A DNA stretch of 64,000 nucleotides, taken from Salmonella enterica subsp. houtenae serovar Houten. GTDB lineage: Bacteria; Pseudomonadota; Gammaproteobacteria; Enterobacterales; Enterobacteriaceae. Below the pieces are notes generated by a model. The model had not been told where the DNA came from. It did no database searches and saw nothing but the letters and a program-made list of their open reading frames with translations. The DNA is taken from NCBI GenBank assembly GCA_900478215.1, contig LS483478.1:3286001-3350000 (forward strand), given 5' to 3'. Both the position numbers and the translations under genes were made by a program. Positions 37,298 through 46,959 of this stretch are shown piece after piece (within the stretch, counting starts at the first letter, position 1; every line of letters starts with the position of its first letter).

Positions 37298-39910
37298 TTA
37301 TGACGACGGGCGGATACAGCGCGCGCTGGCTATCGTAATCGCCTGTTTCAGGCTATCCTCCGCCAGAGTATAAGGGGCGATGCAACGCGCATTTCTCCCC
37401 TCCCCCCACTGGATTAACAGTTCGCCTTTTAGCGGTAAGCCGCTCAGATAAATTTGTCCATCATCGCCGACCATACTGGTAACGCCGCTGGCGGTTTCTC
37501 GTACTATCGCGCCAAACGGTAGCGGGCGTCCGTCAAGCCTGGCGGTAATGATTGCCCTTACGCCTATCCGCGTATCAAAAGTAGCCCGCGCCAACGCACC
37601 CTGAGTCGGCACCACGCTACTAACGTTATTTTCGACATCGGTATGGTTATCCATCGTGTTGGTATCTAACGCGACGCGGTTATAGCGGTATACCGTGGCG
37701 TAGGGCATTACCGCATAGCCTCGCCAGTCCGTTTTCACACCGGTCTGGTTTTCGATGCGCACGCCTTTCGCTCCCGGCGCTTTAACCAAGACATTGGTAT
37801 CGCCCAACGGTTGGCTAAGCGTAATGCCATCCGCATGACCGACCACGCCGCCGGAAAGTTGCCAGTTATAGTCATGCTGATCGCGATCATAGTTATACCC
37901 CACGCCCAGCGTGCCGTACGTCGCCTGCCAGTTAGCGCTGGCGCTGCCGCTGTAACCATTGGCGCTGCTACGCCCCTGCGTCACGCTGTAGCTCAGATTA
38001 CGCCCTTCCAAAAGCGCGCCGCCCACGCCGGTCTGCCAGCTATTGTCGCCGTCGCGGTTGCGGTTGGCGTTAAACGTGGCATAAGTACGATCAAGAATAG
38101 TGTCGCGCGCATAGCGCCGTCCGGTCAGAACGCTAAACGGAACGGACATATTGAATGCCAGAATGCGGTCGGCGCCTGAGATCCCCACAGACTCGTTCCA
38201 CGACCATGACAGCGAATAGCTCATGCCTTGCCATCCGCTGGCGTATCCCAGTTGATACCAAGTATTGGTATCCGCCGTATTCCAGTAATTTTGTTGACTG
38301 CCGGAAAGATACAGTGACCCGTAATCACCCAGGTTTTGCGAAATATTGACCTGAAAGCGGCCTTTTTTGCTGTAGCGGAGATTGTGGTAGCTCTGCGCTA
38401 CCGGCACTTTATGGCGGCGTCCGTCGCTATCGTATTCGTAGTCGTACCCTTCCATACTGCGGTATGCCACATCATCCAGGGTATAAAATCCGCGCGTGGA
38501 ATAGCGGTAACCCAGCAATTGAAAATTAGTCCCGTAGTTATTCAGTGATTTGGCGTACAGAAAACGCAACGATTGCCCCTGATGGGTGCTGTCATCCGCC
38601 AGTTGACTACGCGCATGTGTGACATCGACCGACACCGCGCCCCAGTCACCCAAATTTCGCCCCGCCCCGACCACCACGGCACGGTAACGATCGGCAAATT
38701 GCATACCGCCGTAAACCGTCATTCCCGCAGGCAGGCCGGCAATCACCGTCCCCTGGAAAAAGAATGGCGAAGACTGCTGACTATTGCCGCTACGAAAGTC
38801 CCCGGCCACCAGGTCATACTTCACCCGTCCCTCACGCTGCAATAGCGGAACAGTAGAGTAAGGCACCGTGTAACGTTGTTGGCTACCGTCTTTTTCATCT
38901 ACCGTCACCTCAAGGTCGCCGCTGGAAGACGTGGGATTGAGATCGGTAATCGCAAACGCGCCAGGCGACACATAACTTTGGTAGATAACATACCCGTTCT
39001 GCCGTATCGTCAGCTTTGCCGCCGTCCGGGCAATCCCTCTGACCGTAGGCGCATAGCCTTGCAGACTATCGGGATACATATTATCGGAAGAATACAGACG
39101 CGCTCCACGAAAGCCGACACTGTCGAAAACATCGTTCCCGGTATTGCTGTCCCCCATGACCAGTTCGCTTTTCAGCGGAATGATGGCGCGCTGCACCCAG
39201 GTGCCAATGTTGTTCCAGCGTTGCGAATGATAGCCGTCCCCTTTCGAATAGCTCCACGCCCCATTATTACGCAGCCGCCAGGGACCATAGTTCAGACCGC
39301 TCAACAAGCTCAAAAAATAGCTATCGCTGTCTGTTCCGCGGCTACCGGTAAAACTGTAATTCATTAGCACGGCAGGTATCCCTTCATCCCACTCCTCGGG
39401 TGGAATATATCCACGCGCGCTGTTAAGTATTGAGGCCTGCGGCAGGCTAATATTTAAACGCATCGAAGCGAAATCGAACGCAACCTCCGCGCCCGGAATC
39501 TCCTCAGGAAGGTGAATACATGTGGTATCGGCGCCTTTGTCTGAGACGAGAAACGCTGCGGTATTCACGCCCAGCCGTTTAATCCACTCCGGTGTAAAAC
39601 AAGGCATCAAGCCGCCGGATTTATCGCCAATGCCCACTGCGCCAGCCTCAAAACGAATATCCTGCGTCGCCACGAATTCGTCATTACGCCAGATATCCAC
39701 CCGGTAAATACCGGGAGGCTGATGATTACCTTTTTCAAAGCGAGATAGATCCGCCACGAACGCAGTATCCGCCGACAAAAACGCAGGGTTGAAATAACTT
39801 TCGCCGCAGCTCGTCAGCGGATACAGCGCCGCCAGCACCGACAGCGCCACGCCGCTTAACGGTGACACATAGCCGGGAAATCGCCCTGCAAAATAGGTTG
39901 TCTTCTTCAT
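37298..39910 (-). CDS. fimD: Fimbrial usher FimD
   Basis: FimD is the outer-membrane usher that accepts chaperone-subunit complexes and secretes the growing pilus. The protein is 870 residues with a signal peptide, an N-terminal periplasmic domain (YFNPAFLSADTAFVADLSRF), a 24-stranded barrel with plug and two C-terminal periplasmic domains ending in CIAPYTLAED and the final Cys-containing strand. ATG at 39910 gives the known length. A GTG seven codons upstream is possible but less likely. Confidence 0.95.
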   Translation of the reverse strand: MKKTTYFAGRFPGYVSPLSGVALSVLAALYPLTSCGESYFNPAFLSADTAFVADLSRFEKGNHQPPGIYRVDIWRNDEFVATQDIRFEAGAVGIGDKSGGLMPCFTPEWIKRLGVNTAAFLVSDKGADTTCIHLPEEIPGAEVAFDFASMRLNISLPQASILNSARGYIPPEEWDEGIPAVLMNYSFTGSRGTDSDSYFLSLLSGLNYGPWRLRNNGAWSYSKGDGYHSQRWNNIGTWVQRAIIPLKSELVMGDSNTGNDVFDSVGFRGARLYSSDNMYPDSLQGYAPTVRGIARTAAKLTIRQNGYVIYQSYVSPGAFAITDLNPTSSSGDLEVTVDEKDGSQQRYTVPYSTVPLLQREGRVKYDLVAGDFRSGNSQQSSPFFFQGTVIAGLPAGMTVYGGMQFADRYRAVVVGAGRNLGDWGAVSVDVTHARSQLADDSTHQGQSLRFLYAKSLNNYGTNFQLLGYRYSTRGFYTLDDVAYRSMEGYDYEYDSDGRRHKVPVAQSYHNLRYSKKGRFQVNISQNLGDYGSLYLSGSQQNYWNTADTNTWYQLGYASGWQGMSYSLSWSWNESVGISGADRILAFNMSVPFSVLTGRRYARDTILDRTYATFNANRNRDGDNSWQTGVGGALLEGRNLSYSVTQGRSSANGYSGSASANWQATYGTLGVGYNYDRDQHDYNWQLSGGVVGHADGITLSQPLGDTNVLVKAPGAKGVRIENQTGVKTDWRGYAVMPYATVYRYNRVALDTNTMDNHTDVENNVSSVVPTQGALARATFDTRIGVRAIITARLDGRPLPFGAIVRETASGVTSMVGDDGQIYLSGLPLKGELLIQWGEGRNARCIAPYTLAEDSLKQAITIASARCIRPSS

Positions 39911-39940
39911 CGTGTTCTCGTGTGGCTTCACGCGATCTGC

Positions 39941-40630
39941 TTAACCGAGACTGGCCGTTGTCGCCGTCGTCAATGCGCCGTAATCATTGACAGTCTGAAA
40001 TGTCACGCGACCCTGCGCGTCAGCCGGTAGGGAAACTTGCACGTCGCTTTTTGGCGCGATCATCACGTTATCGATCTTTTTCGCGCCCACGCTGATATTG
40101 ACCAGCGTCAGGTAATAAGCAGACGGGTTGGTTATTTTGAGATAATTGCCGACACGGGAAAATTTCAGCAATGCCGGCGCTTCTTCCGGCGTCTGCGGCA
40201 AATTCGCCGGACGCACGAACAGTTTGATGCGCGACAGGATCGCCAATTGCAGAACGTTTTTTCCTTCAATATGACTTTTATCTACCGACGGGATGGCTTT
40301 CACGTTCATCCAGAATAACGATTCCCGATCCACGGGCAATGGCTGCCCGGCGTAGATAATACGTAGCGTGTTTTCGCTTTTTGGTTCGCTGACAAATAAA
40401 GGCGGCGTAACGATAAACGTTTTTTCTTTCTGCCCGGCGCTATTTTCGATCCATGAGTTGACGAGGTAACGTTCTTTAGTATCGCTATTACTGATCGCCA
40501 GAGAAGTCTGTTTCGCCTCTGATGGATAAATAACACGCGTGGCGCCTAATGCAATCCCTCCCGCCGCCTGTGCGTTCAGCGATGTAAATAGTGCGAGAAG
40601 AATCAACCCTAATTTAATAATATTCAGCAT
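39941..40630 (-). CDS. fimC: Periplasmic fimbrial chaperone FimC
   Basis: A PapD-type periplasmic chaperone that caps fimbrial subunits by donor-strand complementation and delivers them to FimD. The 229-residue precursor has a signal peptide (ends LNAQA) and the immunoglobulin-like domain pattern: GIALGATRVIYP at the mature N-terminus, the F1-strand region and the NPSAYYLTLVN block of the family. ATG at 40630 was preferred to the ATG seven codons upstream because AAAAGG precedes it. Confidence 0.95.
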   Translation of the reverse strand: MLNIIKLGLILLALFTSLNAQAAGGIALGATRVIYPSEAKQTSLAISNSDTKERYLVNSWIENSAGQKEKTFIVTPPLFVSEPKSENTLRIIYAGQPLPVDRESLFWMNVKAIPSVDKSHIEGKNVLQLAILSRIKLFVRPANLPQTPEEAPALLKFSRVGNYLKITNPSAYYLTLVNISVGAKKIDNVMIAPKSDVQVSLPADAQGRVTFQTVNDYGALTTATTASLG

Positions 40631-40673
40631 GGTAAAAAATACCTTTTGCATTGAGTCACGTCGGCAAGAGAAA

Positions 40674-41207
40674 TCATGGGTAAACCAGCGTAAACCACAC
40701 CTCTGAATGAATTCGTCCCGGCGTCATATTTTCTGAAATTGCCCGATAGCGGGCGGTAAAATGCAAAGTCATTTCTTGCGTTAAAATGGGCGCGTAATGA
40801 AGCGGTAACGTGTTAGGTATGATTTGCCGCTGCTGGTCATCAAATAACGCCAGGCCGATTCCGGCATTCCCGATACCTTCGCCGCTGGCCAGAAAAACAT
40901 GCGGATCTTCCGCAGGCGTAACGCCGGCAAACGCGATGCCGACATGACGCCAGACCTCTGCGCTACAGGAGATTAACCGTAACGAAAATGGAACACTGAC
41001 GGGAGCGAAGCTGCCTGGACCGGCAAAAGTATTCGTACGGTAGTGCCCCATCAGTACGCGCAAATCCTGACTTTCAGTAGCAACAGCGCAGCCGCCATTG
41101 ACCAACTGTCCGCGCAGGTGAATACGCCCGCTCTCCACAATTACCGGCTGCGCAATGACGGACGACATCCAAAGAAGCCCCATTAGCGCTGTGCCTTTCC
41201 TTATCAT
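40674..41207 (-). CDS. fimI: Fimbrial subunit-like protein FimI
   Basis: A 177-residue pilin-like protein with a signal peptide (ends SSVIAQP), conserved cysteines (LVNGGCAV and LISCSAE) and a C-terminal beta-strand ending WFTLVYP. FimI is a minor subunit of the type 1 fimbrial operon, thought to sit at the pilus base and stop growth. It lies between fimA and fimC, as in the known Salmonella order. Confidence 0.93.
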   Translation of the reverse strand: MIRKGTALMGLLWMSSVIAQPVIVESGRIHLRGQLVNGGCAVATESQDLRVLMGHYRTNTFAGPGSFAPVSVPFSLRLISCSAEVWRHVGIAFAGVTPAEDPHVFLASGEGIGNAGIGLALFDDQQRQIIPNTLPLHYAPILTQEMTLHFTARYRAISENMTPGRIHSEVWFTLVYP

Positions 41208-41280
41208 CCGCTATGTTCTCTTTCATCCCCGGTAGCCTCTTCCATGAGGCATCTTTCTTCCCTGGCGTTCCCTGACGGGA

Positions 41281-41838
41281 TTATTCGTATTTCATGATAA
41301 AGGTCGCGTCGGCGTTAGCCTGGCCTGGCGTCGTGTCGGCGGAGGTTGCCTTGTAGCGTGCGGTAAAGCGCAGCGTATTAGTGCCTTCAACCAGCGACTG
41401 CTTCGCCGAGAAAGTAGCGCCGTCCGGCTTCAACGGCGAGGAAGTATTATCAAGAATCTCAATCCCGACGCCGGTCGCAGTGGTGCTATTGTCCGCAGAA
41501 GAGACTGCCAGCAAATTATTGTTGGTGTTATCTGCCTGACCAGAGAATGCAACAGCGGCGGTGGCCGCCACTTTCGGATCGCAATCATTCAGGATGATGG
41601 TAAAAGGCACCTGTGCGGTCGTATCGCCAACCGCCTTAAAGCTGGCGGTACGGTATTGACCCAGAGTCACAGTTTGATCGGCGGATTTCGTGCTGACGGC
41701 ACAGGCCGCATTAACCAGCTTACCTTCGAAATGAATAGTGCCGCCGCTCACGCTCACCGGTGCAGGATCAGCCGCAACCGCTGCGCCGGCGACAAACATC
41801 AGACTCGCAATAGTAGAGGTCATTAATTTATGTTTCAT
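41281..41838 (-). CDS. fimA: Major type 1 fimbrial subunit FimA
   Basis: The 185-residue precursor of the main shaft pilin. It has a signal peptide ending GAAVAADP, the pilin disulphide pair (VNAACAV and LNDCDP), and the C-terminal donor-strand-accepting sequence ATFIMKYE. ATG at 41838, behind AAGGGAAA, gives the known length. It is the first gene of the operon. Expression is controlled by FimZ, FimY and FimW rather than by an invertible promoter. Confidence 0.96.
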   Translation of the reverse strand: MKHKLMTSTIASLMFVAGAAVAADPAPVSVSGGTIHFEGKLVNAACAVSTKSADQTVTLGQYRTASFKAVGDTTAQVPFTIILNDCDPKVAATAAVAFSGQADNTNNNLLAVSSADNSTTATGVGIEILDNTSSPLKPDGATFSAKQSLVEGTNTLRFTARYKATSADTTPGQANADATFIMKYE

Positions 41839-42381
41839 GGATTTCCCTTGAGTTACGCACACCCGGCTCCGGCATCCTGTCGGCGCCGTTTGAATTATTA
41901 TCGACATAGAAAGTCAGAAAAATTATCTCTTCATCCTGTAAAGATAGATATCGCAAAGCAATTACCTTTCTGTTTATTCCCAGAGTATCAGATGCAATAA
42001 TTAACTTTTGCGAATATGACACTTCGTCACAGTAATAAATTAAACATTTCGCTAAATAAAAAATAGCCGCAAACTCTTTTAATGACCTAAGCTAATTCTT
42101 ATTGGTGTATAAGAAGGGTCTAATCTTATTTTATATAAAATGTCACGTTATACCGTCTGGTACTATTAGCGACAGGGATTATGTCAACAATGACCAGGGT
42201 GATGAATTGTTTCTGGTTGGTTAATCCCGTCGCGTTTACTGATCACGCATTACCTTCGGCAACGGAGGATAGACGTAGCGATCGCATCGGAAACACAAAC
42301 GTTAACTGACAGCGAGGCTCGCTTCTGACAAAATAGCGTTATCCCCTTTGACTTGAAGTAACAGATGGAATCCTCTCTCTG
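41839..42381. promoter_or_regulatory. Divergent fimA and folD promoter region
   Basis: 543 bases between fimA (leftward) and folD (rightward). The part next to fimA is AT-rich (41900-42140) and should hold the fimA promoter with FimZ sites. I found no flanking inverted repeats of the E. coli fimS type and no fimB/fimE recombinase gene. The folD-proximal part is more GC-rich. No gene is supported. Confidence 0.55.
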
Positions 42382-43248
42382 ATGGCAGCAAAGATTATTG
42401 ACGGTAAAACGATTGCGCAGCAGGTGCGATCTGAGGTTGCTCAAAAAGTTCAGGCTCGCGTCGCAGCAGGTCTTCGCGCTCCCGGGCTGGCTGTGGTGCT
42501 GGTCGGCAGCAACCCGGCTTCACAGATTTATGTGGCAAGCAAACGCAAAGCGTGCGACGAAGTGGGGTTCGTCTCCCGCTCCTATGACCTGCCGGAAACC
42601 ACCAGCGAAGCCGAACTGCTGGCGCTTATCGATACTCTGAATGCAGATAACACGATCGACGGTATTCTGGTGCAGTTGCCTTTACCGGCAGGTATCGACA
42701 ACGTTAAAGTGCTGGAGCGTATCGCGCCAGATAAAGACGTAGACGGTTTTCATCCTTATAATGTCGGTCGTCTGTGCCAGCGCGCACCGCGCCTGCGTCC
42801 CTGTACACCCCGTGGTATTGTGACCCTGCTTGAGCGTTACAACATTGATACCTACGGCCTGAATGCGGTGGTCATTGGCGCATCCAATATCGTTGGACGC
42901 CCGATGAGCATGGAGCTGCTACTGGCTGGCTGTACGACTACCGTTACGCACCGCTTTACCAAAGATCTACGTCATCATGTCGAACATGCTGATTTGCTCA
43001 TTGTCGCCGTAGGTAAACCGGGCTTTATTCCCGGCGAATGGATTAAAGAAGGCGCGATTGTGATTGATGTCGGTATTAACCGTCTGGAAAATGGCAAGGT
43101 CGTTGGCGATGTCGTGTTTGAAGAAGCCGCGGCGCGCGCGTCATACATCACGCCCGTGCCGGGCGGCGTTGGACCGATGACGGTCGCCACGCTTATCGAA
43201 AACACGCTACAGGCGTGTATTGAATATCACGATCCACAAGGAAAATAA
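42382..43248 (+). CDS. folD: Methylenetetrahydrofolate dehydrogenase/cyclohydrolase FolD
   Basis: FolD is a bifunctional cytoplasmic enzyme. It oxidises 5,10-methylene-THF with NADP and hydrolyses methenyl-THF to 10-formyl-THF, supplying one-carbon units for purines and formyl-Met. The 288-residue length is standard. Family motifs include YVASKRKACDEVG with the catalytic Lys, VQLPLP, the DVDGFHPYN segment, the nucleotide-binding VVIGASNIVGRP and the C-terminal PVPGGVGPMT. Confidence 0.97.
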   Translation: MAAKIIDGKTIAQQVRSEVAQKVQARVAAGLRAPGLAVVLVGSNPASQIYVASKRKACDEVGFVSRSYDLPETTSEAELLALIDTLNADNTIDGILVQLPLPAGIDNVKVLERIAPDKDVDGFHPYNVGRLCQRAPRLRPCTPRGIVTLLERYNIDTYGLNAVVIGASNIVGRPMSMELLLAGCTTTVTHRFTKDLRHHVEHADLLIVAVGKPGFIPGEWIKEGAIVIDVGINRLENGKVVGDVVFEEAAARASYITPVPGGVGPMTVATLIENTLQACIEYHDPQGK

Positions 43249-43249
43249 C

Positions 43250-43462
43250 ATGGCGACATTCTCTTTAGGCAAGCACCCGCACGTCGAACTGTGCGATCTG
43301 CTCAAGCTGGAAGGCTGGAGCGAAAGCGGCGCCCAGGCGAAAATGGCCATTGCCGACGGGTTGGTTAAGGTCGATGGCGCGGTTGAAACCCGTAAACGCT
43401 GCAAAATTGTCGCCGGGCAAACCGTCAGCTTTGAAGGCCAAAGCGTGAAAGTCGTAGCGTAA
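43250..43462 (+). CDS. ybcJ: S4-like RNA-binding protein YbcJ
   Basis: A 70-residue single-domain protein with an S4-like alpha-L RNA-binding fold (LCDLLKLEGWSESGAQAK, then GLVKVDGAVETRKRCKI). The E. coli homologue has been linked to RNA binding, but its target is unknown. The start at 43250 is one base after the folD stop and gives the family length. The longer frame overlapping folD was rejected. Confidence 0.9.
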   Translation: MATFSLGKHPHVELCDLLKLEGWSESGAQAKMAIADGLVKVDGAVETRKRCKIVAGQTVSFEGQSVKVVA

Positions 43463-43470
43463 TACAGAGA

Positions 43471-43553
43471 GCCGGATGGCGGTTTACACCTTATCCGGCC
43501 TACTATACGGTGAACGGTAGGCCGGATAAGACGCCTTGCGTCGCTATCCGGCA
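43471..43553. repeat. BIME (two REP units) between ybcJ and cysS
   Basis: Inverted REP units GCCGGATGGCGG...TTATCCGGCCTAC and GTAGGCCGGATAAG...GCTATCCGGC flank a short spacer. It is located between convergent genes, as is typical, and ends next to the cysS stop. Confidence 0.88.
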
Positions 43554-43554
43554 A

Positions 43555-44940
43555 TTACTTACGTCGCCAGGTGGTGCCCTGTGGGCCATCTTCCAGAATA
43601 ATGCCCATTTCAGTGAGACGATCGCGCGCCGCGTCCGCCGCCGCCCAGTCTTTCGCTTTACGGGCATCCAGTCGCTGTTGAATCAGGGCTTCAATTTCCG
43701 CAACTTCACCGTCATCCGCCTGCGCGCCGCTTTGCAGGAAAGCGTCCGGCTCCTGCTCCAGCAGACCCAACACGCCGGAAATCTTCCGCAGATGAGACGC
43801 CATCGCATTCGCGGCGGTCATATCTTCGCTCTTGAGGCGGTTGACTTCACGCGCCATATCAAACAGGACGGAGTAGGCTTCCGGCGTATTGAAATCGTCG
43901 TTCATCGCCTCCACGAAACGTGCTTCGAACGCCTCGCCGCCCGCCGGGGCCGCTGATTTATCCGTTCCGCGCAACGCAGTGTATAACCGCTCCAGTGAGG
44001 CGCGCGCCTGCTTAAGGTTCTCTTCGCTGTAGTTCAGTTGGCTACGGTAATGTCCGGACATCAGGAAGTAACGCACCGTTTCCGCATCGTAGTATTTCAG
44101 CACGTCGCGCACAGTAAAGAAGTTGCCCAGCGATTTGGACATCTTCTCACGATCCACCATCACCATACCGGAGTGCATCCAGTAGTTGACGTATTCGCCA
44201 TCATGCGCGCAGGTAGACTGGGCAATCTCGTTTTCATGGTGCGGGAACATCAGATCGGAACCGCCGCCGTGAATATCAAAATGGTTACCCAGTTGCTTGC
44301 AGTTCATCGCCGAACATTCAATGTGCCAGCCCGGACGCCCTTCGCCCCACGGCGACGGCCAGCTCGGCTCGCCCTCTTTCGACATCTTCCACAACACGAA
44401 GTCCATCGGGTTACGCTTCACGTCAACCACGTCAACGCGCGCCCCCGCCTGAAGCTGCTCAAGATCCTGACGAGAAAGCTGCCCATAAGTCGGATCGGTC
44501 GGTACATCAAACATCACATCGCCGTTATCCGCCACATAGGCGTGCCCTTTCTCAATTAAGGTTCGGGTGATCTCGATAATTTCCTGAATATGGTGCGTCG
44601 CACGCGGTTCGCTGTCCGGACGCAGAATATTCAGCGCGTCGAAGTCCTGATGCATTTCCGCAATCATTCTGTCGACCAGGGCAACAAAACTTTCGCCATT
44701 TTCATTGGCGCGCTTAATGATTTTATCGTCAATATCGGTAATGTTACGCACATACTTCAGCTTATAACCGAGAAAACGCAAATAGCGCGCGACAACGTCA
44801 AAAGCGACAAACGTGCGCCCGTGACCAATGTGGCAGAGATCGTAAACGGTGATACCACACACGTACATGCCGACTTCCCCGGCATGAATGGGTTTGAATT
44901 CCTCTTTTTGGCGCGTCAGTGTATTAAAAATTTTTAACAT
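43555..44940 (-). CDS. cysS: Cysteinyl-tRNA synthetase
   Basis: A class I aminoacyl-tRNA synthetase that charges tRNA-Cys. At 461 residues it is the standard length. It shows the zinc-binding cysteine in YVCGITVYD near residue 28, the HIGH-type motif CHIGHGRT, a second zinc segment (HIECSAMNCKQ), the HHENEIAQS segment and KMSKS (REKMSKSLGN). The start at 44940 (MLKIFNTLTRQ) is the family start; the frame extends 27 codons upstream without support. It is divergent from ppiB. Confidence 0.97.
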   Translation of the reverse strand: MLKIFNTLTRQKEEFKPIHAGEVGMYVCGITVYDLCHIGHGRTFVAFDVVARYLRFLGYKLKYVRNITDIDDKIIKRANENGESFVALVDRMIAEMHQDFDALNILRPDSEPRATHHIQEIIEITRTLIEKGHAYVADNGDVMFDVPTDPTYGQLSRQDLEQLQAGARVDVVDVKRNPMDFVLWKMSKEGEPSWPSPWGEGRPGWHIECSAMNCKQLGNHFDIHGGGSDLMFPHHENEIAQSTCAHDGEYVNYWMHSGMVMVDREKMSKSLGNFFTVRDVLKYYDAETVRYFLMSGHYRSQLNYSEENLKQARASLERLYTALRGTDKSAAPAGGEAFEARFVEAMNDDFNTPEAYSVLFDMAREVNRLKSEDMTAANAMASHLRKISGVLGLLEQEPDAFLQSGAQADDGEVAEIEALIQQRLDARKAKDWAAADAARDRLTEMGIILEDGPQGTTWRRK

Positions 44941-45112
44941 CGAAGATTCCGTATAGACGTGTGTGGGTAATAATCTCCGTATGATACATATTATTCGTAA
45001 TCGAAGCAGCACACTTTGCAAGGTGATCGCAGCTTACGGTTATGCTATAACAAGCCCCTATATGGGCCCTCTTGAGGGCTAAAGCACCACTCTCTTGGAA
45101 CAGGATGCAAAA

Positions 45113-45607
45113 ATGGTTACTTTCCACACTAATCACGGCGATATCGTAATCAAAACCTTTGATGATAAAGCGCCTGAAACAGTTAAAAACTTCCTGGACT
45201 ACTGCCGCGAAGGTTTTTACAACAACACCATTTTCCACCGTGTGATTAACGGTTTTATGATTCAGGGCGGCGGCTTTGAGCCGGGCATGAAACAGAAAGC
45301 TACCAAAGAAGCTATCAAAAACGAAGCCAACAACGGTCTGAAAAATACCCGAGGTACGCTGGCAATGGCGCGTACTCAGGCGCCACATTCCGCCACCGCG
45401 CAGTTCTTCATCAACGTGGCAGACAACGACTTCCTGAACTTCTCCGGCGAAAGTCTGCAAGGCTGGGGCTACTGTGTCTTTGCCGAAGTCGTAGAGGGTA
45501 TGGACGTCGTGGATAAAATCAAAGGCGTCGCCACTGGCCGTAGCGGTATGCACCAGGACGTACCAAAAGAAGACGTCATCATTGAAAACGTGACCGTCAG
45601 CGAGTAA
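45113..45607 (+). CDS. ppiB: Peptidyl-prolyl cis-trans isomerase B (cyclophilin)
   Basis: A cytoplasmic cyclophilin that catalyses proline isomerisation. The 164-residue single domain has the active-site Arg/Phe/Gln segment (FHRVINGFMIQGG) and the GTLAMAR and SATAQFFIN blocks. There is no signal peptide, consistent with PpiB rather than PpiA. ATG at 45113 gives the standard N-terminus MVTFHTNHG. Confidence 0.96.
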   Translation: MVTFHTNHGDIVIKTFDDKAPETVKNFLDYCREGFYNNTIFHRVINGFMIQGGGFEPGMKQKATKEAIKNEANNGLKNTRGTLAMARTQAPHSATAQFFINVADNDFLNFSGESLQGWGYCVFAEVVEGMDVVDKIKGVATGRSGMHQDVPKEDVIIENVTVSE

Positions 45608-45609
45608 GC

Positions 45610-46332
45610 GTGGCGACACTGTTTATTGCCGATCTGCATCTGCAAACGGAAGAACCGGCGATCGTCGCCGGTTTTCTGCGTTTTTTAGCTACAGAAGCCC
45701 GTCAGGCCGACGCGTTGTATATTCTTGGCGATCTCTTCGAGGCCTGGATTGGCGATGACGCCCCTAATCCGTTACATCGCGAGATAGCCGCCGCCATCAA
45801 AGCGGTGGTGGGTTTTGGCGTTCCCTGCTTCTTTATTCATGGTAATCGCGACTTCCTGATTGGCAAGCGATTTGCCCGCGAAAGCGGCATGACGCTACTG
45901 CCGCAGGAAAAGGTGCTCGATCTGTATGGCCGCAACGTGTTGATTATGCATGGCGATACGCTCTGTACCGATGATGCCGGTTATCAGGCGTTTCGCGCCA
46001 AAGTCCATAATCCGTGGGTTCAACGACTGTTCCTTACCCTGCCGCTGTTTATCCGCCGCCGTATCGCCGCCAGAATGCGTGCCGGCAGTAAAGCCGCCAA
46101 CAGCAGCAAATCGCTGGATATTATGGACGTCAATTCGCAGGCCGTCGTCGCCGAAATGGAGAAACACCGCGTACAGTGGCTGATTCACGGTCACACTCAC
46201 CGCCCGGCAGTGCATGAACTTTCCGCCAACGGCCAGCCCGCGTTTCGCGTGGTGTTAGGTGCATGGCATCATGAAGGTTCAATGGTAAAAGTCACGCCGG
46301 ACAACGTTGAGTTAATCGCCTTCCCCTTGTAA
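45610..46332 (+). CDS. lpxH: UDP-2,3-diacylglucosamine pyrophosphatase LpxH
   Basis: LpxH carries out the fourth step of lipid A synthesis, splitting UDP-2,3-diacylglucosamine into lipid X and UMP on the inner face of the membrane. The 240-residue protein is a Mn-dependent metallophosphoesterase with the full motif set: IADLHL, YILGDLFEAWIGDD, the GNRD block and HGHTHRP. It starts with GTG two bases after ppiB, so the two genes form an operon. Confidence 0.96.
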   Translation: MATLFIADLHLQTEEPAIVAGFLRFLATEARQADALYILGDLFEAWIGDDAPNPLHREIAAAIKAVVGFGVPCFFIHGNRDFLIGKRFARESGMTLLPQEKVLDLYGRNVLIMHGDTLCTDDAGYQAFRAKVHNPWVQRLFLTLPLFIRRRIAARMRAGSKAANSSKSLDIMDVNSQAVVAEMEKHRVQWLIHGHTHRPAVHELSANGQPAFRVVLGAWHHEGSMVKVTPDNVELIAFPL

Positions 46333-46362
46333 ATGCTCGTCGAATCGCCCGTTACGGCGCAC

Positions 46363-46378
46363 ACGCAACCGTTTTCCT
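46363..46378. promoter_or_regulatory. PurR operator upstream of purEK
   Basis: ACGCAACCGTTTTCCT matches the PurR consensus (ACGCAAACGTTTTCGT) with two differences and lies 72 bases before the purE start. PurR with hypoxanthine or guanine is the known repressor of purEK. Confidence 0.85.
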
Positions 46379-46449
46379 TGCCTGATTATCATGCTATTCT
46401 TTGACACCTCAAAAGCAGCGTGTCCCGCACCACAGGAGTTTTAAGACGC

Positions 46450-46959
46450 ATGTCTTCCCGCAATAATCCGGCGCGTGTCGCCATCGTGATGGGGTCCAAA
46501 AGCGACTGGACGACCATGCAATTCGCCGCCGACATTTTTGAAATTCTGGATGTCCCGCACCATGTAGAAGTGGTTTCCGCCCATCGAACCCCCGATAAAC
46601 TGTTCAGCTTCGCCGAAACGGCGGAAGAGAACGGATATCAAGTGATTATTGCCGGCGCGGGCGGCGCGGCGCATCTGCCGGGAATGATTGCGGCGAAAAC
46701 GCTGGTACCGGTACTCGGCGTGCCGGTACAAAGCGCTGCGCTAAGCGGCGTGGATAGCCTTTATTCCATTGTGCAGATGCCGCGTGGCATTCCGGTGGGT
46801 ACGCTGGCGATCGGCAAAGCCGGGGCGGCGAACGCCGCACTGTTGGCAGCGCAAATTTTGGCTACGCATGATAGCGCGCTGCATCAGCGCCTGAGCAACT
46901 GGCGCAAAGCGCAAACCGATGAAGTTCTGGAAAATCCCGATCCGCGGGGGGGGCTATGA
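46450..46959 (+). CDS. purE: N5-carboxyaminoimidazole ribonucleotide mutase PurE
   Basis: PurE rearranges N5-CAIR to CAIR in purine synthesis. The 169-residue protein has the class I signature GSKSDW (near residue 16), the AHRTPD block with the catalytic His, AGAGGAAHLPGM and the PVQS segment. ATG at 46450 gives the standard N-terminus MSSRNNPARVAI; the open frame starts ten codons earlier. It forms an operon with purK through a 4-base overlap. Confidence 0.96.
   Translation: MSSRNNPARVAIVMGSKSDWTTMQFAADIFEILDVPHHVEVVSAHRTPDKLFSFAETAEENGYQVIIAGAGGAAHLPGMIAAKTLVPVLGVPVQSAALSGVDSLYSIVQMPRGIPVGTLAIGKAGAANAALLAAQILATHDSALHQRLSNWRKAQTDEVLENPDPRGGL

Noticed and set aside
41839..42381. Invertible fimA switch of the E. 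coli fimS type
   Set aside because: No matching inverted repeats flank the promoter and no FimB/FimE recombinase is coded nearby; Salmonella uses FimZ/FimY/FimW instead.
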